Positions 20,230-29,811 of a stretch of DNA of 64,000 nt are shown one piece after another. The stretch covers positions 28,933-92,932 of the forward strand of contig VCMS01000269.1 of assembly GCA_022539475.1 (NCBI GenBank), written 5' to 3'. Both the position numbers and the translations under genes were made by a program. The DNA comes from Gracilaria domingensis. Taxonomy: Eukaryota; Rhodophyta; Florideophyceae; Gracilariales; Gracilariaceae. Numbering within the stretch: position 1 is the stretch's first letter; every line of letters starts with the position of its first letter. The notes beneath the pieces were generated by a model. It saw only the letters and a list, made by a program, of their open reading frames with translations, had not been told where the DNA came from and ran no database searches.

Positions 20230-22905
20230 ATGCCATGTGCTGCAATTCATTTCGCTTCGAGCGCAGATCCTTTCTCTGGATCATACGCTACTCCCCACTA
20301 TCAACCTCGTCTTCCACTGCGTCCCACGCATTTGAGTCTTGATCTAAGGTTCTCCATTCCGAAGCGAACCGTGCGTGGCATTGCTACGCATTCGCTAAAA
20401 GCCCAGTGGCATGGGGCACATGTTGTTACTCTGCACGCAGAAGACTTCGACCAAGTGCAAGTGACTTCTCCAGAGGATGACATGCTCTCATTCTCCTATG
20501 ATGGGCATTTGATCCAAGCTGTATTCAGCTACCCGTTACCTAAGGATGAGACGGTCAAGATAGTTGTTTCATACCAAGTTGTCGACCCAGTCGATGGTCT
20601 GCTGTTCAGCAGAGAGAATGAGGGACACTGGGTAGTATCCGATCATGAAACTGAGCGAGCTCGTTACTGGCTTCCAGTTGTTGATCACCCTAGTGTTCGT
20701 ACTACTCTGTCGTTCAAGTTGCGAACGCCTGCAGAAGAAAAACTGACTGCCCTGGCAAATGGGGAATTGGTGTCCGAAGAAATTGAAGGCCCTGAGAAAG
20801 TTTCACAATGGGAAATGAGGCAAATTACGCCGAGTTACCTGATTTGTGTCGCAATTGGGCGGTTCGTCACTGCAAGTGGCGGTGAGCAGCATGGCAAGCC
20901 CATAAAATTCTTTGGCGTGAAAGGCGGGCGCCATCCATACACCGAAGAAGATCTTGCCTTTACTTTCGGTCGGACTAAAGAAATGATAATTTTTATGGAG
21001 AATAAGGTTCAGTTTGAGCTCCCTTGGCCTAAGTATTACCAATTCTGTGTCGGTGACGTTGGTGGAGCCATGGAGAACAGCTCATTAGTATCGTATGACG
21101 AATGGTACATGTTGGATGAGCGAAGTTCAAGTGAAAGAGCGCACAGAGTTGATAGCACTGTCGTTCATGAACTGGCACATACTTGGTTTGGGGACATGGT
21201 TGTTTGCTCAGACTTCTGCCATAGTTTCCTCAAGGAATCATTCGCTACTCTGATTTCTGCAGAGTGGTATCATTATAAGAATGGTGAGGAGGAGTTTCAA
21301 AACACTCTCACAAAATATGCTGAAACATCTTTCGCTGAAACCTTGGAGTATGTGCGTCCAATTGTATGTAGGAAATATGAGTCTTCCTGGTCTCTTTTCG
21401 ACAGACATTTGTACACGAATGGGGCATGGCGTCTTCACATGCTTCGCAACAAGCTGGGTAATGACACTTTTTGGAGTGCTGTTTCGCATTACCTTCACAA
21501 GCGAGCATGGCAGACAGTCGAGGCTGATGATTTTCGAAGAGATCTTGAGGAATTCTCGAACGAACAGCTTTGTTCTTTCTTTGATCAGTGGTTTTACGGC
21601 AAAGGACACCCGGTACTAGAAGTTTCGTTCGCTTATGACGCATCAAAAGGTGGATGTGCATCTATTACTGTGAAACAAGTTCAAGCAGACGAGAAGAAAG
21701 GTATTGGTCTTTTCGACATTACGATTGATATTGCGATTGAAGTAAGTTCTGGTACATGGGAGACCCACACTCTCACAATGGAAAGTGGTGCGAGTACAGC
21801 GCAGCTGGTTGACAAAGTTCCGGCAAAGCCGCTTCAGTTGGTCGTTGATCCGGAGAAGAAAGTACTTCATAACCTTACCAAGCTGAACGGTGTCGGTGAT
21901 GACATGCACATCCGTTCTCTTTCACATGCGCCGACATTTGCTGGAAGATACCAGTCCGCCAAATTTCTCTTTGAATCAGGGTCGCGCAGAGCCAGAGTTG
22001 CACTACGTGATGCTCTGAAGAAGGACAGTCATTGGGGTATAAGATCTGCAATTGCTGTTTGGCTGGGAAAAGCAGGGAGGAAGGAGTCTTTACCGGCACT
22101 GATCGATGCTGCTTTCCACGAATCTGATGCTCGTGCAACTCCGGCAATCTTGTCTGCACTTGGGGAATTCCGAGAATCGGAGTCTGAACAAGCATTGTTA
22201 AAATTTATTCATGAGGGACATGATATGATGCGCCCTTACGGTGCGATGGGCATGGCAATCAGAGGTCTGGGCAAGATGCGTAAGATTGAGCATTTAGAGC
22301 TTATACAGAAGTTCCTCGAAGAATTCCGCATGGGCGGCAAGAGCTTTGAAATACCACTTGCAGCAGCAAGCGCACTAGGACATATGTGTGAATGGAAGGC
22401 GATAGAAGTGATCATAAAAAATTCCAGCCCTCCCAACCTAAAGCTTCCCAACCGAGTAAGGTGCGGGCTTTTGTATGCTTTGACGCACGGAATGGAATTT
22501 GAAAGTGCTGCGAATCGCCTTAAGGTGTTTGACTTCGTCGAAAGGTTGTGCAAGAGCGAGGAGCGAAGCATGGTGGCCATGGCTGCGGCTAGAGTATTAG
22601 TTTCCTTCTCTGACGTCGGGAATCCTTTGAACGCGTTGAACGAGTTGGAGAAGCGAGTTAGTGCTCAGTCCAAACCGGTAATACGCAAGTTGAGAGAAAG
22701 GGCGAGGAAGAAGCTGAGTATGCTTAATTCGCATTTCAAAGAAAGCGCGGTGACTATTGAGAAGATGCAAAAAGATTTAAAGGAGTTGGAGAGAAAAGTG
22801 GAAGACCTTCAGGCGAAGCTGGATGCGCAGTCGGCGACAAAGAAGGAGGACTCGAAGAAGGCGAATCATGACAAGCAGGACGTTGTTGCTGATGGTGGGC
22901 AATGA
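20230..22905 (+). CDS. M1-family zinc aminopeptidase with HEAT repeats and coiled-coil tail
   Basis: A single exon encodes 891 residues. The N-terminal beta-rich M1 domain begins with LSLDLRFSIPKRTVRG. The exopeptidase motif GGAMEN is near residue 280. The zinc site is HELAH at about residues 313-317 with the third ligand Glu in SFLKESFATL about residue 336, exactly the M1 HExxH-x18-E spacing. Residues about 590-840 carry HEAT-like alpha repeats in the position of the M1 C-terminal domain. The last about 60 residues form a coiled coil ending in a Lys/Asp-rich tail, which is not usual for M1 enzymes. It removes N-terminal residues from peptides, probably in the cytosol; no signal peptide is seen. 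The start at 20230 places about 30 residues before the catalytic fold. Confidence 0.9.
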   Translation: MPCAAIHFASSADPFSGSYATPHYQPRLPLRPTHLSLDLRFSIPKRTVRGIATHSLKAQWHGAHVVTLHAEDFDQVQVTSPEDDMLSFSYDGHLIQAVFSYPLPKDETVKIVVSYQVVDPVDGLLFSRENEGHWVVSDHETERARYWLPVVDHPSVRTTLSFKLRTPAEEKLTALANGELVSEEIEGPEKVSQWEMRQITPSYLICVAIGRFVTASGGEQHGKPIKFFGVKGGRHPYTEEDLAFTFGRTKEMIIFMENKVQFELPWPKYYQFCVGDVGGAMENSSLVSYDEWYMLDERSSSERAHRVDSTVVHELAHTWFGDMVVCSDFCHSFLKESFATLISAEWYHYKNGEEEFQNTLTKYAETSFAETLEYVRPIVCRKYESSWSLFDRHLYTNGAWRLHMLRNKLGNDTFWSAVSHYLHKRAWQTVEADDFRRDLEEFSNEQLCSFFDQWFYGKGHPVLEVSFAYDASKGGCASITVKQVQADEKKGIGLFDITIDIAIEVSSGTWETHTLTMESGASTAQLVDKVPAKPLQLVVDPEKKVLHNLTKLNGVGDDMHIRSLSHAPTFAGRYQSAKFLFESGSRRARVALRDALKKDSHWGIRSAIAVWLGKAGRKESLPALIDAAFHESDARATPAILSALGEFRESESEQALLKFIHEGHDMMRPYGAMGMAIRGLGKMRKIEHLELIQKFLEEFRMGGKSFEIPLAAASALGHMCEWKAIEVIIKNSSPPNLKLPNRVRCGLLYALTHGMEFESAANRLKVFDFVERLCKSEERSMVAMAAARVLVSFSDVGNPLNALNELEKRVSAQSKPVIRKLRERARKKLSMLNSHFKESAVTIEKMQKDLKELERKVEDLQAKLDAQSATKKEDSKKANHDKQDVVADGGQ

Positions 22906-23225
22906 CATTATAATCAAGAGAACGATGGTTGAGGAGGTTTGAGAATATACTGCAGTACACAAAGAAAAGGATGACGAGCATCTGGATAAGAGGATGGGCA
23001 CGACAAGAGCGTGTGTCACGCTAATTTATTGGAGGTTGTGAACGCGTGGGTTTGAATGGGTTTGAATGTACACGGTACCCTCGTACGCGAACAAGAGTGT
23101 ATGGCGAAGCATCGGGGTTTGGGTGCTGTTAAGATAGCGTTATGAAGGCTACTCGGGAGCATTCTGATGCAGAAGTGCGCAAAAAGCAAGTACAAGTACA
23201 GGTACAAGAACGCACACAGAGGGCG
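22906..23225. other. short convergent intergenic region
   Basis: These 320 bp separate the stop codons of the aminopeptidase gene (plus) and the Arf-like gene (minus). They presumably hold both 3' UTRs. Nothing else is recognised. Confidence 0.6.
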
Positions 23226-23801
23226 TCACGAGTAACCGTAAAGCTTGAGTTGGTCTACCATCCACTTAAAGCCATCTCGCAGATTTGTGCCATCGGTAGC
23301 GACAGTGGGGAGAACCTTGTAGTTACGCACGGGGAGATCATGAAGCTCTAAATCGTTAGCCACTTGGTCGATCGTAACGGCTTCGGGAAGGTCTTGCTTG
23401 TTGGCGAATACCAGCAATGGGATGTCGGGCACAATGAGGCTTTTCTTCTTCTTGTCGCCGAAGAAGAGCTTCTTCAGTTCCTCGGCGGCCTGGGGGAGGC
23501 GGGTGGGATCGGAGGAATCGACGACATAGGCGACGCCGTTGGCTTCCTTGCTGTAGGTGCGCCACAGCGCGCGCACCTTCTCGAGTCCGCCGACGTCATA
23601 GAGCTCGAAGTCCATGCCGTCAACCTTGACCACTTCCTTGTTCATGCCGAGGGTGGGGATGGTCTCTAGCTTCCTGCCGTGCTTGACGTGGTAGAGGATG
23701 GTGGTGGTGCCGGAGCCATCCAAGCCGACGAGGAGCACGCATGGCAAATCGGTGTCCTTCCCGCCGGGGCGACCGGTGCACGCGCTTAGGGCGGCGCCCA
23801 T
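23226..23801 (-). CDS. Arf-family small GTPase with non-canonical nucleotide-binding motifs
   Basis: I start at the Met at 23801, giving 191 residues, because MGAALSAC is a typical Arf/Arl N-terminus with a myristoylatable Gly2 and a nearby Cys. The open frame upstream is only GC-rich leader. Arf hallmarks follow: switch I TIPTLGMN, switch II DVGG, and the base-specificity motif NKQD. Two key residues differ. The P-loop reads GLDGSGTTT instead of GLDxxGKTT, so the phosphate-binding Lys is Thr. Switch II reads VGGLEK instead of VGGQ(D/E)K, so the catalytic Gln is Leu, as in GTP-locked laboratory mutants of Arf. It probably acts at endomembranes, but as an atypical or weakly hydrolysing GTPase. 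One exon; shares a GC-rich promoter region with the gene to its right. Confidence 0.88.
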   Translation of the reverse strand: MGAALSACTGRPGGKDTDLPCVLLVGLDGSGTTTILYHVKHGRKLETIPTLGMNKEVVKVDGMDFELYDVGGLEKVRALWRTYSKEANGVAYVVDSSDPTRLPQAAEELKKLFFGDKKKKSLIVPDIPLLVFANKQDLPEAVTIDQVANDLELHDLPVRNYKVLPTVATDGTNLRDGFKWMVDQLKLYGYS

Positions 23802-24204
23802 TTGAGGGTTGAGGGTTGGCGGAGAAGGGCGGGGCGGCGTGGCGGCGGCGGCGGCGGCGAGGAGTCTCGCAAGCGCGAGAGCAGGGCGCCAGCATAAACG
23901 CGCGGCGATGGATGCGATGGAGCGGCGCGTTGTGGCACGCGCGGTACGGCGCGTGCAACGCGGCGCAACAACGGCTGTAAGCGCGGCGCGGCGTACGCGT
24001 GTCAGCCGCCGGCCTCGCGCCGCCCGTCGTCCATCTCCGTCGCGCCGCGCCTGTGTGCTGCTGTGTGCCGTGACGGCTGCGCTGCGCGCGCCGCGCTCTT
24101 CACGCGCAGCGCGCTCTTCACGCGCAGCGCGCTCTTCACGCGTACGCCGCCCGCGCGCGCCGCTGCGCCGGCCTCCTCTCCGCGACGCAGCCTCTCTGCC
24201 CGCC
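23802..24204. promoter_or_regulatory. GC-rich divergent promoter region
   Basis: This region lies between the head-to-head Arf-like gene and the small membrane-protein gene. It is very rich in CG dinucleotides. An 18-bp unit, GCGCTCTTCACGCGCAGC, is repeated in tandem about three times at 24093-24146. Long open frames on both strands here are GC-bias artefacts. Confidence 0.6.
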
Positions 24205-24766
24205 ATGATCCCGCCCGCGCTTGTCCTGCTGCTCCTCTGCGCGCTGCTGCCGCCCGCGCGCGCCGAGTGCGATGAGCTTGATCCGCAGGCGTGCGCCCGC
24301 ACCTGCGTCCCGTTTCATTTCGGCACCAACAAGCAGGCTGACTTCTCCTGCGGCGACTGGTGGCTTCGCGCCCGCTGCTGCAACGGCACCGAGCCCATCC
24401 CCCTCGTCACCAGCGTCTACTACACCTGCTCATGTCAGCGTAAGTTCCCCTTCTCCCCTAGCACCTTCGCATCCGCTTGCGCTGACTGTTCCCGCTCTTG
24501 TTTCTAGCTGACGGAATGACCACGCGCGGCCTTGCTGTGATCCTCGTGCTCGCCTTCGCTGCCATCTCCGTCGTGCTCGCCGCCGTGGCTTATGTGCTGT
24601 ACCGGTGCGTTCTCCAAAGGTCTGCCTTTGACAAAAACATCTCAACCGTTGCGCACTCTACTGACTGGCGGAATGCGGTGTTTGCAGACAAAAGAAACGG
24701 GCCAAGGCGGAAGAAGAAGAACGCGACAGGGCCATTGAAGAGGCCCAGGTCTACCTTCCGAGATGA
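24205..24766 (+). CDS. small type I membrane protein, Cys-rich ectodomain, unknown
   Basis: Three exons (24205-24439, 24508-24604, 24688-24766) join in phase to give 136 residues. Introns are 68 bp (GTAAGT...TTTCTAG) and 83 bp (GTGCGT...TACTGAC...TTTGCAG). The protein has a strong signal peptide (PPALVLLLLCALLPPARA), then a short ectodomain of about 60 residues with about eight cysteines and an N-glycosylation site (CNGT). A transmembrane helix of about 23 residues follows (LAVILVLAFAAISVVLAAVAYVL), then a YRQKKR stop-transfer and a short acidic/basic cytoplasmic tail ending VYLPR. I do not recognise the family. The layout suggests a secretory-pathway or surface adaptor. Confidence in the exon structure comes from phase agreement and from the TM plus stop-transfer that splicing creates. 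Confidence 0.75.
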
Positions 24767-24898
24767 CTTCTGCCCGCTCCACTCGCCCCGATAGATCACT
24801 ACGTATCCACGCATGCCTCACCGCTGACGCGTGTTCTAACATCTTAACGCCACATTACTTTTACTAAATCGAACGTTTCTCCTTGGATCTCACGCGTT

Positions 24899-26587
24899 CT
24901 ATAGCTCCTCTTTTTCACTTCTAATCTCAGCCAGGCCTGCGAATAATCGCACGTACGCCTTTTCTCCAAGTCTTATGCTCTCTAGACGAAAAAACTCGTC
25001 TGGTGAGTGCGCGCGTTCGTCCTGGTTTGCAAAGCCAAATAGCACTGAGTCGATCCCAAGATTCTGCTTGAATGAGAGAATCGCAGGAATCGATCCCCCC
25101 ATGCTGTAGAACACTGGCTCACGATTAAACACTTCTTTCAGCACACGACTTGCGATCCTGTTCAGCAATGTACGCTTCTCCATCTTATACCCTTCAGCTT
25201 CTTGGGCCACACTCGTGAACGATAGCTTGATACCCTTGATCTTTTCCGCCTCTCGTTGCAGATGTTTTCTTATACTCGTTAGCACGCTTCCCGAACTCTG
25301 CCCAGACACCTGCGAAAGAACTCCACGTGTTAGTGTTAGTAGGTACAAATAAACTTCATCTCACGTGTTTCGGGAGTAGATAACTTCCTACATACCAGTC
25401 GGGATGAGATTTTTACGCTGGCCCGTCGCGGTAGCACCGTCTTCATCCCGTCGCCTTGGAAACCACCGCTGATTCCGACAATTTCTATTGTCGGACGTAA
25501 AGCAGTGCTAAGTCGCTTTAAGACAAAACGAGTTCATGGTTAGAATGCGCTCTAGTACGGTAGAAGGGCGTGTCATTTGTGCAGATGATGCAGAAAAAAC
25601 GCACCGTTCGAGAAACGTAAAGCCTTCTTCTCCAAAACTTTCATTCACACCATATAGGCCGAGCATATCCCTTTCGCTCTGCGGAAAGACACTTAGATCT
25701 TCTCGTTCTTCCGCGGAAGGCTCTTCAACGCCGTCATAGAAGCCGTCAACCAGTATGCGACCCGTTTTCATATCATGCAGAGAGCTTAGCAGATGCGAAA
25801 GAGCGTGAATAGGGTTTTGGACACCCCCTCCATATATGCCAGAATGCATGTCTGCTTCTGCAACAGTGACGGTCAGTTCCATGGCAACAATGCCACGGAG
25901 CCCCAAACATAATCCGGGAACGTCGGGTAGGGGCTGTCCGCCATCAGCACTGACAGCGAAGTCCGCACGTAGGAGACGGGAGTGCGTGGAAAGAAGCTCG
26001 ACAAGGTTTGGTGAACCAATTTCCTCCTCTCCTTCAATCAGCACTTTCACGTTCACCGGCAATTCCCCCCGAACAGAGAGAAAAGCTTTAGCAACTGTCA
26101 AAGGTATATAGAGGTTTCCCTTGTCATCTGTAGCCCCTCTGGCGTAAACGCGGTCATCCATAACAGTTGGTTCAAATGGTTTATTCTTCCATAAGTCTAT
26201 GGGATCTTCCGGTTGAACATCATAGTGCCCGTATATCAAAACTGTTGGCGCTCCAGGTGCATGCAGCCAGTCTCCATAAACGGAAGGATGTAGCTTGGTT
26301 TCCAGTAGTTGAACGTTCTCAAAACCTCCACTTTTGAGATCCTCAAGCAGCCATTCAGCGGCAATCCTGACATCCTGTTTTCGACTCGGATCCGAAGAGA
26401 CCGATGGTATTTTGAGGAAACTGATAAGGTTTTCAAGAGCAGAACCTGAATTGTCAGTGAGATATACGTCGAGAGCGTTCAAATCGGAAGTCGATAAAGC
26501 TCCATTTGCAAAGCCTGCGCTCGTTACCAACGGAAGCAAAGCAAGAAGCAGGAAAGGCAGCTCATTAAGCACTCTCATCCGTACCAC
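24899..26587 (-). CDS. M20 metallodipeptidase (cytosolic nonspecific dipeptidase/CNDP-like) with signal peptide
   Basis: Three exons on the minus strand, 26587-25605, 25507-25396 and 25309-24899, join in phase to give 501 residues. Intron 1 is 97 bp (GTGCGT donor, TTCTAAC branch, TTAG acceptor). Intron 2 is 86 bp (GTATGT donor, TACTAAC branch, CGCAG acceptor). Splicing restores the conserved M20 segment [12 protein letters not shown]...SSRL|VSGQ. Metal ligands are visible: YGHYDVQ (His), ARGATDDKG (Asp), IEGEEEIGS (Glu pair), SADGG (Asp) and DERAHSPDE (His). GGSIPAI near the C-terminus is also typical. A hydrophobic N-terminus ([15 protein letters not shown]) predicts entry to the secretory pathway, unlike the cytosolic CNDP2 enzymes. 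It cleaves dipeptides such as Cys-Gly. Confidence 0.88.
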
Positions 26588-27382
26588 ACTCTCTTAGCCA
26601 ATTATGGTATATTCGTGCTTCTTGCTATTCTTGAACGGAGAATTGAACTATCGTTTCTTCCAGTCTCGAGTCACGATCGTCGAGGAATGAGTGTAGCGGA
26701 TATTATAAGGAAATGGCCCGATAGAGTGCTGGGTTTTCTAGTGAAAGAGCGTTTCTTTCAACAGAAACGCTCTGCAGTATGTAGGAATTGGACTACTGCG
26801 CCCGTATTAGAGAGAGAGAGAGAGAGAGAGACTCGGATCAATAACTATATCTGCAAAGGGGGCTTGACATTTGAAAATATTATTTTCATTGTGCTAATGC
26901 TCTTAGAGGACTACATGTAATGGAGCAAATGAGACATTTGTTTAGATCTAAACGTTTAGAAAAGATCTGTTGATTAAACGATCTCTTCGAAACCGGAGTG
27001 CTTTCCCAGTCTTCGCAGCTTAGAGGAGCATCTTGTATCCGGCAGATTGGTGTTCAAGAAACGGCGGGACGACTGACACTCTGCTTCTCGAACGTCGCTT
27101 AGTCCTTATGAAAATCGATTTGGCACGAATTGACGTTTCCGAGACTTGGCGCAGACCGGTTCTGCTTACAAAGAAATGTTTCTTGTCGAGAAACTGGTTT
27201 ACCTTTTGAGTGTGACAAACAGGCAAAAGGAGTACACCAATCTGTTTCTATTTGGTGAAGTTAACTTCAGTTTGAATCAAACATTCTTTTATTCGAGGTT
27301 GATGAGAAACCTTTAGCATGATGAGCAGCGCAAATAACAGGATTCAAGATGTAGAAAAGGGAGTTTAGCAAAATGTAATAGA
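26588..27382. other. intergenic region left of the MITE
   Basis: No gene recognised. It contains the second copy of the GA-tailed hairpin repeat (26747-26831), 160 bp upstream of the dipeptidase start. Confidence 0.6.
26747..26831 (+). repeat. short GA-tailed hairpin repeat, copy 2
   Basis: A 9-bp stem GAGCGTTTC/GAAACGCTC around the loop TTTCAACA (26747-26772) is followed by about 35 bp similar to copy 1 and a (GA)n tract to 26831. Copy 1 has AACGTTTC/GAAACGTT, so both sides of the stem changed together. Confidence 0.65.
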
Positions 27383-27977
27383 CAGGCCCGTATTTCTGAC
27401 TGACTGACTAGGGCTTAGAATACGGTAGTCATGACTGACTGACTACAGCAATATCGATATAGTCTAGTCAGATAAGTCATAAGCTCTTAGAATCCAGTTT
27501 TTGATCGTCTGAGGGCGGCAAATGCGCCGTGAGCTGATCTCCTCGAACACTAAAGGCTCAGAGCATAGCATCACTAGAGAGATCATGGTGTCAATAATGA
27601 ATATTCAGGCGACAGTTACGAAGTCGACGGCGGTTATGCTCTTCATTAGAGAAAGTACTGTTTGTTGTTCTTATTCAACACTTTCCTCGAGAACCTATCA
27701 GTATCCCTAACTGGCATATTTTAGAGAATGCTAAAACGAAAATGCTATAACACATCTAAAAGCAGCTGCGTCTCGTCTTCTAATTGTTTAAGAATGTTGT
27801 TTGATAAATGCTGATTGAAATAATAGTCTCCTAACAAAGTTTGGGTCTATTTTCGTCCGGTTTTATTACCTCAATTCTTAGTGACTACTTCATGACTATT
27901 CTGACTGACTTGGAGCGAAATTACATGACTTTTGACTGTCTACTTTGCAAAAGTAGTCAGTCAGAAATACGGGCCTG
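27383..27977. mobile_element. non-autonomous hAT-type element (MITE)
   Basis: Perfect 23-bp terminal inverted repeats at 27383-27405 and 27955-27977, beginning CAGGCCCGTATTTCTGACTG, are flanked by a perfect 8-bp direct repeat GTAATAGA (27375-27382 and 27978-27985). An 8-bp target duplication and CAGG termini are characteristic of the hAT superfamily. The 595-bp interior encodes no protein. The subterminal parts are rich in TGACTGACT motifs on both sides, which could be transposase-binding sites. Being intact with a perfect target duplication, it looks fairly young. Movement would need a transposase supplied from elsewhere. Confidence 0.92.
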
Positions 27978-28360
27978 GTAATAGAGCCAAAAAAATTACC
28001 AGATCAGTTACTCATAAGGTATCATTAGAAGGATAAGAAATTGGAGGTAGCCTTCTTGCTTCTTAAGCTTCCAATGCATATGGAGTATGTTGCGCTAAAC
28101 AAGAAAAAGGAGATATTCCCATGAAGGCTACTCTCAAAACACATATTATGGCATCATACGTGACATAGTTCCGTCACATTGCATGAGGAATCATTGTGCG
28201 AGATATCAGATACCCATGTGCATTTGAATGTGGAACTGTGGGTGCGGTTTGTAAAACGATATCCACAAAGAAGGACATCTACTAACTACGGTCATTACGT
28301 TCTGCTTCGATGTGCCAAGGGGACGAAGGGAAGACGAGGAGAGTCAAAAGAAGTCTACGC

Positions 28361-28432
28361 TGACCCGGATGGGATTTGAACCCACAGCCTTTTGATCTGG
28401 AGTCAACTGCGCTACCGTTGCGCCACCAGGCC
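28361..28432 (-). tRNA. tRNA-Trp (CCA)
   Basis: The minus strand folds into a cloverleaf of 72 nt. The acceptor stem GGCCTGG/CCGGGTC contains two G-U pairs. The D arm is GCGC-AACGGTA-GCGC, the anticodon loop is CTCCAGA with anticodon CCA, and the T arm is GTGGG-TTCAAAT-CCCAT. The internal promoter boxes TGGCGCAACGGTAG (A) and GGTTCAAAT (B) are present. The first anticodon-stem pair is G-A, a minor irregularity. No intron and no encoded CCA end are seen. Confidence 0.9.
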
Positions 28433-28869
28433 CGTAACATCTGGCATGTGGTTGGCTGAAGTTTAACATACTAAAATGCTGCATTCAAGACAACCATTGG
28501 AAGCAATCGCAAGCAGACACCCAGCTTTTCTGATCTCTGTCTCCGAAGATTCGGAAGATGCATTCAAAACAACTTCAAAACCCCTTTAGTCTCTCTTGTC
28601 TTCGTAAGAGAACCCAAAGGGCTCTCTTACGAAGACAAGAGAGACTTCAATTTTAGTTACGAATTGGAGACCCCTCTCTGGTCGCATTTGTTTTCTGCTA
28701 GTTTTTGAGGTAAGCATACACGATGTCAAACACATTTTTTCGTCTGTGTACTATACAGTGTATAGCACGTGAATTATATGCAGATATCTCATCATTGATA
28801 GAGGGAGAGTTGTGAATAGTCTGGAGTTTATCATGATTGCTTTCAGTCCTTGTTTTGTGGACTAAAGTT
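28433..28869. other. spacer with a 23-bp perfect inverted repeat
   Basis: No gene is seen. Perfect 23-nt arms at 28588-28610 and 28624-28646 (starting AGTCTCTCTTGTCTTCG) enclose a 13-nt loop. The hairpin lies between the tRNA and the 3' end of the GDT1-like gene. Confidence 0.8.
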
Positions 28870-29811
28870 CTAATATATGCCAAAAATTGTTAGAAAGGCA
28901 AAAACGAAGAAGAGCACACCTCCGATGAGTCTAGCGTTTCTTTCCGAGAGGAAATTACCAAGAAAGCTCCCTCCTACGACAGCGATCACGGTCGCAACAA
29001 AGTGACCTGAGATTCCTCCGACAATAACACCCCACGGACTTTTGGCAGCGGCCAATGCGACTGTCGCAAGCATACTCTTGTCACCCCACTCGGCGAGGAA
29101 AATGAGGCTCGTCGTCTGTGCAACGATTTTCAAACCACCTCCTCCAATTCCGGCACGTCCAGCAACGACATCCTTTGCGTCTTGGAGTTCTTCGTCATCG
29201 CCAGAAGACATACTAAGAGCCGATCTAATTGACTGAAATCCGAACCACAACAACAGAGCCACAGCGGCATAATCATCGAATGGGATTGATGTGTTTAGAC
29301 TAGGGGGTAGTGCATGAAAAAGCTGACCGATTAGGACCGAAATAACTGTCATCGCTGTGAGTGCAAGCAACGTGCCAAGAAAAACGAGAAGGCGAGAATG
29401 TTTCATTGACAGTAACGCTGAGATGAAGAAGGTTTTGTCTCCAATTTCTGAAGCGAGTACAAGTGCAAAAGATGCAGTTAGAGCAGATAAAAATGAGGCT
29501 GGGTCCAACGGAGCAACAAGTGGGTTAGGAAAATGAGCGCCCCCAAGCGCCGCTACCGCAGGAGCAGCGCGGAAAACAACGAAAAGCGCCAATGGCACGA
29601 GACTTCGTGTCATGCGCAGAGGTCGAGCTGATAGAGTTATTCTGCTTTCGGAGTTAGAGCGTTTCGGTGGCGGTTGCAAGGGCTGAGGAGGTTGGCAGCA
29701 TTGAATTCGCCGCGAATATGCAACCTTAAGAGGCTGCTTGCTGCACGACAAACTAAAATGATGCGGAGCGTAGCCCCGAACAAACCCAGAGACAAACGCA
29801 CTCGAACTCAT
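28870..29811 (-). CDS. GDT1/UPF0016 cation transporter, plastid PAM71-like
   Basis: Starting at the Met at 29811 gives 313 residues. The mature part has about seven membrane helices in two homologous halves. Each half carries the family signature E-x-G-D-(K/R)-(T/S): ASEIGDKTFF and AEWGDKSML. These acidic motifs bind Mn2+/Ca2+ in GDT1, TMEM165 and plant PAM71. The N-terminus MSSSAFVSGFVRG... is rich in Ser and Arg with an early Phe, as in red algal plastid transit peptides, and is followed by a hydrophobic stretch before the first repeat. I therefore favour a plastid envelope or thylakoid location, supplying manganese to photosystem II or balancing calcium. A longer start at 29904 exists but would bury the transit-like motif. 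Confidence 0.88.
   Translation of the reverse strand: MSSSAFVSGFVRGYAPHHFSLSCSKQPLKVAYSRRIQCCQPPQPLQPPPKRSNSESRITLSARPLRMTRSLVPLALFVVFRAAPAVAALGGAHFPNPLVAPLDPASFLSALTASFALVLASEIGDKTFFISALLSMKHSRLLVFLGTLLALTAMTVISVLIGQLFHALPPSLNTSIPFDDYAAVALLLWFGFQSIRSALSMSSGDDEELQDAKDVVAGRAGIGGGGLKIVAQTTSLIFLAEWGDKSMLATVALAAAKSPWGVIVGGISGHFVATVIAVVGGSFLGNFLSERNARLIGGVLFFVFAFLTIFGIY

Noticed and set aside
23809-24507. Plus-strand 232-codon frame over the Arf-like gene leader
   Set aside because: Arg/Ala-rich GC artefact. The real gene begins at the signal-peptide Met at 24205 and leaves this frame at an intron.
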